The notes below the pieces were generated by a model. The model ran no database searches, was not told the origin of the DNA, and saw only the letters and a program-made list of their open reading frames with translations. A stretch of DNA of 48,700 bases from Caccocola sp964450835 (lineage in GTDB: Bacteria; Synergistota; Synergistia; Synergistales; Synergistaceae): contig CAYVEQ010000010.1 of assembly GCA_964450835.1 (NCBI GenBank), positions 1 to 48,700 of the forward strand, read 5' to 3'. Each line of letters starts with the position of its first letter. The first letter of the stretch is position 1. Below, piece by piece: positions 8,259 through 15,642 of this stretch. The translations under genes were made by a program, and so were the position numbers.

Positions 8259-8657
8259 CTAGAATTTTACGATTTTCGGCTCTTTGCCGAAAGTGCAGAA
8301 AGAGGCGGTCGCGTTCTTCAGCCACAGCACTTCGCCGACGCCGTCGTCTTCCGAGTAAAGCCGGCGGAGCTGCGGGTTTTCGTCAAGCATCCGGCGGCGC
8401 GCCTCGACGCGCGGGTCGAGCACAGTTTCGGCCGCGAGGCGGAGCCACGTCGTCCCGTCTTTGCTCATCGTGCAGAGTTCGATGTTCGGGTTCGCCATCA
8501 TCTGTTTGAAGACCGGTTTCACGTTGCCCGTCTGGATATAGAGTCTGCCCTCGAAGATCGCGACCACTCCGAAGGGGCGCACCCGCGGCCTGTCGCCGTC
8601 GATTGTCGCCAGATAGAAAACGGGATTTTCCTTCAGAAATTTGTAGACTTCTTCCAT
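8259..8657 (-). CDS. Pyridoxamine 5'-phosphate oxidase-like flavin-binding protein
   Basis: A 132-residue protein of the split-barrel PNPOx-like family: MEEVYKFLKENPVFYLATID at the N-terminus, then RPRVRPFGVVAIFEGRLYIQ, the usual strand that contacts FMN. Such small proteins bind FMN or F420 and are generally of unknown substrate; they are not true PdxH enzymes. The start at 8657 was chosen because GGGGAGG lies 10 bases upstream; earlier ATGs overlap that site. The pdxTS genes lie just upstream on the same strand, 60 bases away, so co-transcription is possible, but a functional link with vitamin B6 would be inference. Confidence 0.82.
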   Translation of the reverse strand: MEEVYKFLKENPVFYLATIDGDRPRVRPFGVVAIFEGRLYIQTGNVKPVFKQMMANPNIELCTMSKDGTTWLRLAAETVLDPRVEARRRMLDENPQLRRLYSEDDGVGEVLWLKNATASFCTFGKEPKIVKF

Positions 8658-8717
8658 TGCATGCATTCCTCCCCGTCTCATGCGGATTTTATTAAATTGT
8701 ACCACCGCGCCGCCTTT

Positions 8718-9293
8718 TCAGCCGCGCGCTAATGAGAGGAAATATTCAAGCACGCGCAAGTCGTCCGTCATCTCGGGGTGAAAAGCGGTAACAAGCATCC
8801 GTCCCTCGCGCGCAGCGACCGCGCGCCCGTCCACGGAGGCGAGTATCTCGACGTGAGGGCCGCGTGACGTTATGTAGGGAGCGCGGATAAAGACCATCTC
8901 AATCTCGCCAGCGCCGGCGAAGCGCCCGCGTGCCGTAAAGCTCGAAAGCTGCCTTCCGTAGCCGTTGCGCCTGACCGTTATATCCATGGACGCGATGTGG
9001 CGCGCGTCGTCGTTTTCGATATTTTTCGCGAGCAGCACCATTCCGGCGCAGGTTCCGAATGCCGGAAGCCCCTCGCCGATCATCGCGCGCAGCGGCTCGA
9101 AGATTGCGAACTCGCGCGCCAGCCGCCCCTGGACCGTGCTTTCGCCGCCCGGAAGAATCACCGCGTCAAGGCCCGCGAGGGTGCCGGGGCTTCTTATCTC
9201 GCGCGGCTTGGCTCCGGCGCGGCGCAGCGCCTCGCAGTGCTCGGTGAAAGCTCCCTGAAGCGCGAGCACGCCGACTGTGAGAGGCGCGCTCAT
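8718..9293 (-). CDS. pdxT: Pyridoxal 5'-phosphate synthase glutaminase subunit PdxT
   Basis: PdxT (191 aa) is the class I glutamine amidotransferase that releases ammonia from glutamine and channels it to PdxS for ribose-5-phosphate-dependent PLP synthesis. The catalytic triad is visible: Cys82 in FGTCAGMVLLA, His172 and Glu174 in AFHPEMTDD; the PGGEST oxyanion segment is at 48-53. It overlaps the end of pdxS by 4 bases, so translation is coupled. Length is normal. Confidence 0.95.
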   Translation of the reverse strand: MSAPLTVGVLALQGAFTEHCEALRRAGAKPREIRSPGTLAGLDAVILPGGESTVQGRLAREFAIFEPLRAMIGEGLPAFGTCAGMVLLAKNIENDDARHIASMDITVRRNGYGRQLSSFTARGRFAGAGEIEMVFIRAPYITSRGPHVEILASVDGRAVAAREGRMLVTAFHPEMTDDLRVLEYFLSLARG

Positions 9294-10171
9294 TTTCCGC
9301 GCTCCGCCATAAGCAGGGCGATCTCGTCAGCGTTCGTCCCCGGCATAGCCTCGCCCAAGTCTTCGGAGATTTCCGCCAATATGTCGGGGTTCTGATAATT
9401 CGTAACGGCTTTTACGATTGCGGCGGCGCGCTTTTCAGGGTTCCCGGATTTGAAAATTCCGCTGCCGACAAAGACGCCCTCGGCGCCCAGAGTCATCATA
9501 AGAGCCGCGTCTGCGGGCGTGGCCACGCCGCCCGCCGCGAAGTTGACGACAGGAAGGCCGCGCAGCTCGCGCAGCTCGCGCACTCTTTCCACGGGAACCC
9601 GCAGCTCCTTCGCCGCCTCGTATATTTCGTCGGCGCGCAGCGAAAGCAGCCGCGCTATCTCTGCCCGCATAACGCGCATATGACGCACGGCCTGCACTAT
9701 GTCGCCTGTGCCCGGCTCGCCTTTGGTGCGTATCATCGAGGCTCCCTCTTCGATGCGGCGCAGCGCCTCAGGCAGGTCGCGCGCGCCGCAGACGAAAGGC
9801 GCTTTGAAGGCGGTCTTGTCTATGTGATAGAGGTCGTCTGCGGGGGTGAGCACCTCGCTCTCGTCGATGTAGTCTATGTCGAGCGCCTCGAGTATGAGCG
9901 CTTCGGTTATATGGCCTATGCGGCACTTCGCCATCACGGGAATGGAGACGGCGCTCTGAATGGCCTTTATCATCTTCGGGTCGCTCATGCGGGCGACGCC
10001 GCCCGACGCTCTTATGTCCGCCGGCACGCGCTCAAGCGCCATGACGGCGCAGGCTCCGGCCGCCTCCGCTATGCGCGCCTGGTCCGGCGTCGTGACGTCC
10101 ATGATTACCCCGCCCTTCAGCATACGGGCGAGGTCTCTGTTGAGCTTTACGCGGTTTTCTTTCTCTGTCAT
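9290..10171 (-). CDS. pdxS: Pyridoxal 5'-phosphate synthase lyase subunit PdxS
   Basis: PdxS (293 aa) condenses ribose 5-phosphate, glyceraldehyde 3-phosphate and ammonia to PLP in a (beta/alpha)8 barrel that assembles as a dodecamer with PdxT. The two working lysines are present: Lys82 in PVMAKCRIGH and Lys150 in SMIRTKGEPGTGD. The phosphate-binding GGVATPADA and GSGIFKS segments are intact. The start is MTEKENRVKLNRDL with AAAGGAA upstream. It is the first gene of the minus-strand pdxST unit, facing the MocR-type regulator across a 116-base promoter region. Confidence 0.96.
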   Translation of the reverse strand: MTEKENRVKLNRDLARMLKGGVIMDVTTPDQARIAEAAGACAVMALERVPADIRASGGVARMSDPKMIKAIQSAVSIPVMAKCRIGHITEALILEALDIDYIDESEVLTPADDLYHIDKTAFKAPFVCGARDLPEALRRIEEGASMIRTKGEPGTGDIVQAVRHMRVMRAEIARLLSLRADEIYEAAKELRVPVERVRELRELRGLPVVNFAAGGVATPADAALMMTLGAEGVFVGSGIFKSGNPEKRAAAIVKAVTNYQNPDILAEISEDLGEAMPGTNADEIALLMAERGK

Positions 10172-10214
10172 ATCTTGTGTTCCTTTCGTGGAGATTACAC
10201 GGCCGTGCGATGTT

Positions 10215-10243
10215 GTTATAAAATATATCTGTCATTGGTTCAA
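10215..10243 (-). promoter_or_regulatory. Promoter of pdxST
   Basis: On the minus strand TTGAAC (10243-10238) and TATAAC (10220-10215) are 17 bases apart, pointing toward pdxS. The -35 lies inside the palindrome described for 10233-10257. Confidence 0.65.
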
Positions 10244-10257
10244 TGGCCAGATGTGGC
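10233..10257. promoter_or_regulatory. Candidate operator between pdxS and the MocR regulator
   Basis: Two abutting small palindromes: CATTG-GTT-CAATG (10233-10245) and GCCA-GATG-TGGC (10246-10257). They cover the -35 elements of both divergent promoters, where an autoregulated PdxR-type protein would be expected to bind. The pattern is seen; binding is inferred. Confidence 0.45.
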
Positions 10258-10264
10258 TTATTTT
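10235..10264 (+). promoter_or_regulatory. Promoter of the MocR-type regulator gene
   Basis: TTGGTT (10235-10240) and TATTTT (10259-10264) with an 18-base spacer; weaker than the opposing pdxST promoter and overlapping it. Confidence 0.45.
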
Positions 10265-10287
10265 AAGATGACAGACGGGAGCGCGCG

Positions 10288-11610
10288 ATGGTTACGGATT
10301 TTATAGAGCTTGACAGAAATTCAAAAGAGCCGCTGTGGAAACAGATTTATTCGTCGCTCGCGTCTGCGGTCGAAAGCGGCGCGATAGAACGCGGGGCAAG
10401 GCTGCCCTCGCTGCGTGAGCTTGCCTCGGCGCTTTCGGTGAGCCGCTCTCCGGTGGAGAACGCTTACGCGAGGCTGGCGGTCGAGGGGTATGCCGAGAGC
10501 GTTCCTAAGAGCGGATGCTTTGCCGCGGGCGCGCCGCTGCGGACGGACGAAGGCAGACCGCCCGGGCACGAGCGCGAGAGCCGCCCGCTCTTCGACCTGC
10601 GCCGTGGGACAATAGACGCTGAGGCGGCCGACGACCTGTCATGGGGAAGGTGCGTGCGCGCCGCGCTTAAAAGGCGCGGGGAGATAATTTCGCGGGGCGA
10701 CCCGCGAGGCGAGCCGGAACTGCGGCGCGCGCTCGCCGCCTATGCCTACCGCGCGCGCGGCGTGAAGAGTGCGGCGGAAAATATCGTAGTTGCCTCCGGC
10801 ACGCAGCAGCTGCTTTTTCTTCTCTGCCGGGCGCTCGGACACGCCGGGCCGGCGGCAGTTTCCGAGCCGGGCTTCGAGGAGGGTGAGCGCATACTGCGCG
10901 ACTGCGGCTGGAGCGTGGCGCGCGCGGAAAGTCCGGAAGAAACCGGCGCTGCGCTCTTTCTTGAGATTTCGTCAAAGCGTCCGGCGGCATCTTTCGCGCG
11001 GGCCGACGCGAGGCGCAAAGCTCTCGCGTCGTGGGCTCGCAAGGGAGGACTGCTCGTCGAGGACGATTACAACGGGGAGCTGCGCTGGCGGGCACGTCCC
11101 ATCCCCGCCGCTCAGGCGCTCGAGCCGGAACATTCCGTCTACATCGGGAGCTTTTCGCAGATGCTCCTGCCGTCGGTGCGCATAGCCTACATGGCTCTGC
11201 CGCGCGCCGTCGCCGAACGGTGCGCCGCAGCGGCCGCTCTTTACGACCCGACCGCGGGAAAGGCGGAACAGCTGGCCCTCGCCGGATATATCACAAGCGG
11301 CGCTCTCGAGCGCCATCTGCGCCGCTGCCGCAAAATCTACCAGAAGAAGAGCCGCCTCCTTTCGGCGGCTCTGCGCGGGGAGCTCGGCGTCGACTTTCAG
11401 ATACTCGAAAGCTACACCGCGGCGCTGATTCCCTGCCGTTTGCCGGGCGAGGCGGCGCGTTTGGCACTGGCCCGCGGCGTAGCGGTGGAGGAGTGGAGCG
11501 GAGCGGTCGCGCTCTTTTTCTCCGGCATTCCGGCGGGTGACATAGAAAGCGCCGTATCCCTGCTTCGCGGCGCGTGGCGCGGCTCGCCGCTCTTCTCCGG
11601 CGGCATTTAG
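10288..11610 (+). CDS. MocR/PdxR-type transcriptional regulator lacking the PLP lysine
   Basis: A 440-residue GntR-family protein of the MocR subfamily: an N-terminal winged helix (about 5-75, with PLWKQIYSSLASAVESGAI and RLPSLRELASALSVSRSPVE) joined to a fold-type I aminotransferase domain (about 110-435). It is divergent from pdxST, the usual place for PdxR, which senses PLP and controls PdxST. The PLP-binding segment normally reads FSK; here it is YIGSFSQMLLPSVRIAYM with Gln291 (CAG at 11158-11160) instead of lysine. The Asp-Tyr motif EDDYNGELRW is kept. So PLP could bind only non-covalently, or the domain may sense something else. Start ATG follows CGGGAG. Confidence 0.88.
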   Translation: MVTDFIELDRNSKEPLWKQIYSSLASAVESGAIERGARLPSLRELASALSVSRSPVENAYARLAVEGYAESVPKSGCFAAGAPLRTDEGRPPGHERESRPLFDLRRGTIDAEAADDLSWGRCVRAALKRRGEIISRGDPRGEPELRRALAAYAYRARGVKSAAENIVVASGTQQLLFLLCRALGHAGPAAVSEPGFEEGERILRDCGWSVARAESPEETGAALFLEISSKRPAASFARADARRKALASWARKGGLLVEDDYNGELRWRARPIPAAQALEPEHSVYIGSFSQMLLPSVRIAYMALPRAVAERCAAAAALYDPTAGKAEQLALAGYITSGALERHLRRCRKIYQKKSRLLSAALRGELGVDFQILESYTAALIPCRLPGEAARLALARGVAVEEWSGAVALFFSGIPAGDIESAVSLLRGAWRGSPLFSGGI

Positions 11611-11956
11611 AGCGGCGGGAACTCTCGCCCGCGTTTAAAAAATTTTTTCTTGCGCGCGCCATGAAAGAATTTTTTTTCGTCCGGTTGCGCGCGGCGGCAA
11701 GGCACCCGTGTCCGCTGAAAACTTTTTCGATCCCGCTCTCGTGACGTCAGGAACGCAACGCCCGCCGAAAGATTTTTTTCCGCGCCCGCGGCGGCGAAGT
11801 ATACGCGCGCGCCGAGTGCGAACGCGGCGCCGTTTGTCCTCTCCTTTATGCTATACTTGTATATTAGTATAAGAGACTTTCCGCGTTAAAGACGCCGCGC
11901 CGGCCGATCGCGCGAACGGCAGGGAGCGCCGTTCCGTCGCGAAACCACGGGGAGGT
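11611..11956. other. Intergenic region ahead of the lipid A operon
   Basis: About 345 bases without a supportable gene. It contains poly-T/poly-A stretches near 11640-11680 with a weak CGGG/CCCG stem after the regulator gene, and an extended -10 promoter at 11849-11857. Nothing else recognisable is seen. Confidence 0.5.
11849..11857 (+). promoter_or_regulatory. Extended -10 promoter of the lipid A operon
   Basis: TGCTATACT (TGnTATACT) lies about 105 bases ahead of lpxI. No good -35 is spaced for it, as expected for extended -10 promoters. Confidence 0.55.
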
Positions 11957-11962
11957 ATGATT

Positions 11963-12778
11963 GTGGAAAAACAGATAGCCCTAATCGCAGGCGAAGGACT
12001 CCTTCCCGTCGCGATCGCGAGCCGGCTGACGAACCTCGGGACCCCGCCTGTCGTCTATTCGATAAGAGAGCAGACGGGCGAACTCGTGAGATACGCTCTT
12101 GACGTGGTTAATATAACCAAGCCGGACTTCGGCTTCACGATAAGCGATATGAAGAAGCGCGGCGTGCGGGAGATCATAATGGCGGGCACGGTTTCGAAAA
12201 CGCTGGTCTTCAAACCCTCTCTCTTCGACCTCACGACGCAGCGCTTTCTGGCCAGCCTCGTCTTCCGCGACGACCACTCGATACTGGGCGCGATTGTCCG
12301 GTTCCTCGAAAAAGAAGGCTTCCGCGTCTTGAGCTACCGCGACATAATCCCCGACCTTCTCGCGAAAAAAGGACGTGTCGCCGGACGGACCCCCACACGC
12401 GAGGAGACGGACGACGTAAAATACGCTTTCGACATCTGCAAAAAAATCGTTCCGCTCTCCTTCGGACAGACCGTCATAGTTCACAAGCGCTCCGTAGTCG
12501 CTGTTGAGGCGATGGAGGGGACTGACGCGACCCTGCTTCGCGCGGGTTCTCTCTGCAAGGGCGGCATCGTCGCCAAGATGATGCGCCTCGACCAGGACGA
12601 CCGCTACGACATACCGACCGTCGGCCCGGACACGCTTGTGCACATGGCCGAGGCGAGGCTCACCTGCCTCGCGCTCCACGCGGGCTGGACTCTTGTGCTC
12701 GATCCCGAAAAGTTCGCGCGGGTCGCCGACGAGAGGCGGATAGCGGTAATAGGAGTGGAAGTTTGTCGATCTTCGTAA
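11963..12778 (+). CDS. lpxI: UDP-2,3-diacylglucosamine pyrophosphatase LpxI
   Basis: LpxI (271 aa, formerly DUF1009) hydrolyses UDP-2,3-diacylglucosamine to lipid X in bacteria without LpxH. The N-terminal IALIAGEGLLPVAIASRL is the family hallmark, and the C-terminal half contains the expected GFRVLSYRDIIPDLLAKKG and MMRLDQDDRYDIPTVGP blocks. GTG at 11963 is preferred as start because GGGGAGG ends 7 bases before it; ATG 11957 is only one base from that site. It opens a run of overlapping lipid A genes and overlaps lpxB by 16 bases. Acts on the cytoplasmic side of the inner membrane. Confidence 0.92.
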   Translation: MEKQIALIAGEGLLPVAIASRLTNLGTPPVVYSIREQTGELVRYALDVVNITKPDFGFTISDMKKRGVREIIMAGTVSKTLVFKPSLFDLTTQRFLASLVFRDDHSILGAIVRFLEKEGFRVLSYRDIIPDLLAKKGRVAGRTPTREETDDVKYAFDICKKIVPLSFGQTVIVHKRSVVAVEAMEGTDATLLRAGSLCKGGIVAKMMRLDQDDRYDIPTVGPDTLVHMAEARLTCLALHAGWTLVLDPEKFARVADERRIAVIGVEVCRSS

Positions 12779-13884
12779 GCTCGGGCGAAGCCTCGGGAGA
12801 CCATTACATGGCGCGCCTCGCGGTGAAACTGCGCGAACGCGGATACGACGGCGACATCTGGGGCATGGGCGGCGTCGAATCGCGCGACGCCGGAGTGCGC
12901 GCCGAATGGAACGGCGCGCGGCTCCAGCTGCTCGGCCTGACGGAAGTGATTTCCGCGATACCGTCGATACTCGCGCTGCGCCGCGAAATGGTGGAGCGCG
13001 TAATCGAGCGCGCACCCGAAGCGGTCGTTGTCTGCGACAGTCCCGACTACCACATGAGGCTGCTTGCCGCGCTCCGCGCGCGCGGCTACCGCGGCAGGAT
13101 TTTCTACATCTCGCCGCCGACCGTGTGGGCGTGGCGCAGCGGGCGCGCAGACTCCCTGCGCCGCGACGTGGACGAATGTCTGCCGCTCTTCAGGTTCGAG
13201 CACGAGTATCTGCTTTCGCGCGGCTGCACGAGCGAATGGAAGGGACATCCTCTGCTTGAGGAATACAACAGCCGCGGCAGCGAAAGCATAGGGACTGATT
13301 ACGACAAAGAGAAAACCGTGGCTTTTCTTCCGGGCAGCCGCGGCAGCGAGATAAAAACCCTGTTGCCGATAATGGAGGAGGCCGCCGCGGCTTTAGCAGC
13401 GAAAGGCTGGCAGCCGGTCTTTTCCGTCGCACCTGGGCTTAATCCCGCTGTGCGCGAGAGCATGATAGGCCGCTTCGCCGAAAAAAATATACGCCACTAC
13501 GACGGCCCGGGCGGGGCTCTGATGGAAAACGCCCTCTGCGCCGTCGGAGCGAGCGGTACGGTAACGGTTGAAGCGCTGCTGCGCCGCCGCTATATGGTCG
13601 TCACTTACAGGCTCAACCCTCTTTCGGCTCTCGTCGCCCGCTGCGTTATAAAGACAAAATATTTCGCGATGGCGAACATTCTCGCGGAGCGCGAACTGTT
13701 CCCCGAGCTTCTTCAGGAAAGGGCAACCGCCGGGAATCTCACAGAGGCGGCGCTCGCGTGGCTTGAGGACAGGAACGGCCTGCGCGGTGCGGCGAAAGAC
13801 GTGATGGAACGTGCGCGCGCGAAGCTCGGCGAAGAGGGAGTATATGATTTCTGGTGCGACAGGATAACGGGGGCGGCGGCATGA
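12763..13884 (+). CDS. lpxB: Lipid-A-disaccharide synthase LpxB
   Basis: LpxB (373 aa, GT19 family) joins lipid X and UDP-diacylglucosamine to the lipid A disaccharide. The start region FVSSGEASGDHYMARLA is the family's N-terminal motif, followed by ISPPTVWAWRSGR and the FLPGSRGSEIKTLLP sugar-nucleotide-binding segment. Start codon is TTG at 12763, with AGGAG 6 bases upstream inside lpxI. It overlaps msbA by 4 bases (ATGA). Length matches the family. Confidence 0.94.
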   Translation: MSIFVSSGEASGDHYMARLAVKLRERGYDGDIWGMGGVESRDAGVRAEWNGARLQLLGLTEVISAIPSILALRREMVERVIERAPEAVVVCDSPDYHMRLLAALRARGYRGRIFYISPPTVWAWRSGRADSLRRDVDECLPLFRFEHEYLLSRGCTSEWKGHPLLEEYNSRGSESIGTDYDKEKTVAFLPGSRGSEIKTLLPIMEEAAAALAAKGWQPVFSVAPGLNPAVRESMIGRFAEKNIRHYDGPGGALMENALCAVGASGTVTVEALLRRRYMVVTYRLNPLSALVARCVIKTKYFAMANILAERELFPELLQERATAGNLTEAALAWLEDRNGLRGAAKDVMERARAKLGEEGVYDFWCDRITGAAA

Positions 13885-15641
13885 CGCTCAATCTCGCGAA
13901 AAAAGAGGAATGGCGATCCTATGCGCGTCTTCTGAAATACTGTCTTCCCTATATGAGGCGCCTCGTCTACGCAGTAATCTGCATGGTACTCTCAGCTCTC
14001 TTCGGCATAATCCCGCCGTGGCTCATCAAAAACGTCGTGGACGACGTGATGATAGAGAGAAAGTTCTATATGCTCAACATTCTCTGTGTCGGCGTCGTCG
14101 CCCTCTATATGCTTAAAGCGCTCTTCGCCTACGCTAACCTCTACCTGATGACGTGGGTCGGGCAAAAGGTCGTCATCGACATACGCCTTGAGCTCTACGA
14201 CCACACGCAGAGACTGTCACTTCTCACTCTCTACAAAAAGCGCTCCGGGGAATTTCTCTCTCGCATAACGAACGACGTCGCGACGCTCCAGAATATTTTA
14301 GGCAGCGTCATTGTCGACTTCGTCGTGCAGGGCGTCACCTTCGTCGGAATAATCGGCCTGCTCGTTTTTCTTAACTGGAAGCTCACGCTCGCGACATTCA
14401 CGATAATCCCCGTCGCTGTCCTGGTCATTGACAAGGCTGCGTCGAAGCTGCGCCGCGTCGGCGCGGTGATTCAGGAGCGTCTGGCGATGGTGGCGGCGAT
14501 AGCCCAGGAGGCGCTCTCCTCGATAAGGATAGTCCGTGCTTTCGCGACGGAGGAAGAAGAATACGAGCGCTTCCGCGCCGAGAGCGACCTCCACTTCAAA
14601 GCGCTGATGAAGGGTACGCAGGTGCGCGGCATACTTGAGGGCTTCGTCGAGGTGATACTTATCGCCGCTCTCGCCCTGATACTGTGGATTGGAGGGCGCA
14701 GCGTATTCGCCGGCTCGCTCACCGTGGGCGGGCTGGTAGCTTTCTGCACATACGTCGGCCTGCTGGTGCAGCCGGTGCGTGTCTTAAGCCGTGTCGTGAG
14801 CACGATACAGCAGGGAGTGGCGTCAGCCGACCGCGTCTTTGAAATTCTCGACGAGGAAAACGAAGTGCCGCTCGCGGAAAACCCGATAAAACTCGCGGAT
14901 ATGAAAGGGCGCGTTGCGTTTGAAAATGTCAGCTTCGGCTATGACGAGTCAAAGCTGGTGCTAAACGACATAAATTTTGAAATACGCCCAGGCGAGAAGA
15001 TTGCCATCGTCGGGCCGACAGGCGCAGGAAAATCAACAATCGCCGACCTCGTGATGCGCTTCTACGACCCGCGGGGAGGCGTCATAAAAATCGACGGCAC
15101 AGACCTCCGGTGCCTTGATCTGAAATCATACCGCCGCCAGATAGGTCTCGTGCCGCAGGATCCCGTGCTGATGAAAGGCACTCTCGCCTACAACATCGGC
15201 TACGGTTTCCGCGGGACATCGGCGGACGACCTTGAAAGAGCCGCGAAAATCGCCGGCATTTACGATTTCATCAGGACGCTTCCCAAAGGCTTTGACACCG
15301 AAGTCGGCGAGCGCGGCGTCACGCTCTCCGGAGGGCAGCGCCAGCGCGTCGCGATAGCGCGCGCCGTGGTGCGCGACCCCCGCATACTCATAATGGACGA
15401 GGCCACATCCTCGCTTGACGCTCTCGTCGAACAGCAGGTGCAGGAGGCGATGCGCAACGCGATGGAAGGACGCACCGCAATCATCATCGCCCACAGGCTT
15501 TCGACGATACGCGACGCGGACAGAATACTCGTGCTGCGTGACGGAGCCGTCACGGAGTCCGGCAGGCACGACGAGCTGATGGCGCTTCACGGCCATTACT
15601 ACAGGCTCTTCAACGCCGGAGAGCATCAGGAAACCGAATAG
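13881..15641 (+). CDS. msbA: MsbA-type lipid A flippase, ABC exporter
   Basis: A 586-residue half-transporter: six membrane segments in the first 310 residues, then one nucleotide-binding domain. Walker A GPTGAGKST is at about 378, the signature LSGGQRQRVAIARA, Walker B ILIMDEATS and the switch histidine in IIAHRLST are all intact. MsbA moves core-lipid A across the inner membrane, and its position between lpxB and lpxK supports that over a drug exporter. The start at 13881 is favoured because ATG overlaps the lpxB stop as ATGA; the frame is open 27 bases further up. Confidence 0.9.
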   Translation: MTLNLAKKEEWRSYARLLKYCLPYMRRLVYAVICMVLSALFGIIPPWLIKNVVDDVMIERKFYMLNILCVGVVALYMLKALFAYANLYLMTWVGQKVVIDIRLELYDHTQRLSLLTLYKKRSGEFLSRITNDVATLQNILGSVIVDFVVQGVTFVGIIGLLVFLNWKLTLATFTIIPVAVLVIDKAASKLRRVGAVIQERLAMVAAIAQEALSSIRIVRAFATEEEEYERFRAESDLHFKALMKGTQVRGILEGFVEVILIAALALILWIGGRSVFAGSLTVGGLVAFCTYVGLLVQPVRVLSRVVSTIQQGVASADRVFEILDEENEVPLAENPIKLADMKGRVAFENVSFGYDESKLVLNDINFEIRPGEKIAIVGPTGAGKSTIADLVMRFYDPRGGVIKIDGTDLRCLDLKSYRRQIGLVPQDPVLMKGTLAYNIGYGFRGTSADDLERAAKIAGIYDFIRTLPKGFDTEVGERGVTLSGGQRQRVAIARAVVRDPRILIMDEATSSLDALVEQQVQEAMRNAMEGRTAIIIAHRLSTIRDADRILVLRDGAVTESGRHDELMALHGHYYRLFNAGEHQETE

Positions 15642-15642
15642 G

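Noticed and set aside
8259..10171. The PNPOx-like gene as a pdxH partner of pdxST
   Set aside because: It belongs to the broad split-barrel flavoprotein group and lacks clear PdxH features; the PdxST route makes PLP directly and does not need PdxH.
10667..11095. Long minus-strand open frames inside the MocR-type regulator and other genes
   Set aside because: They are antisense shadows of GC-rich genes, with arginine/alanine-rich translations and no start signals.
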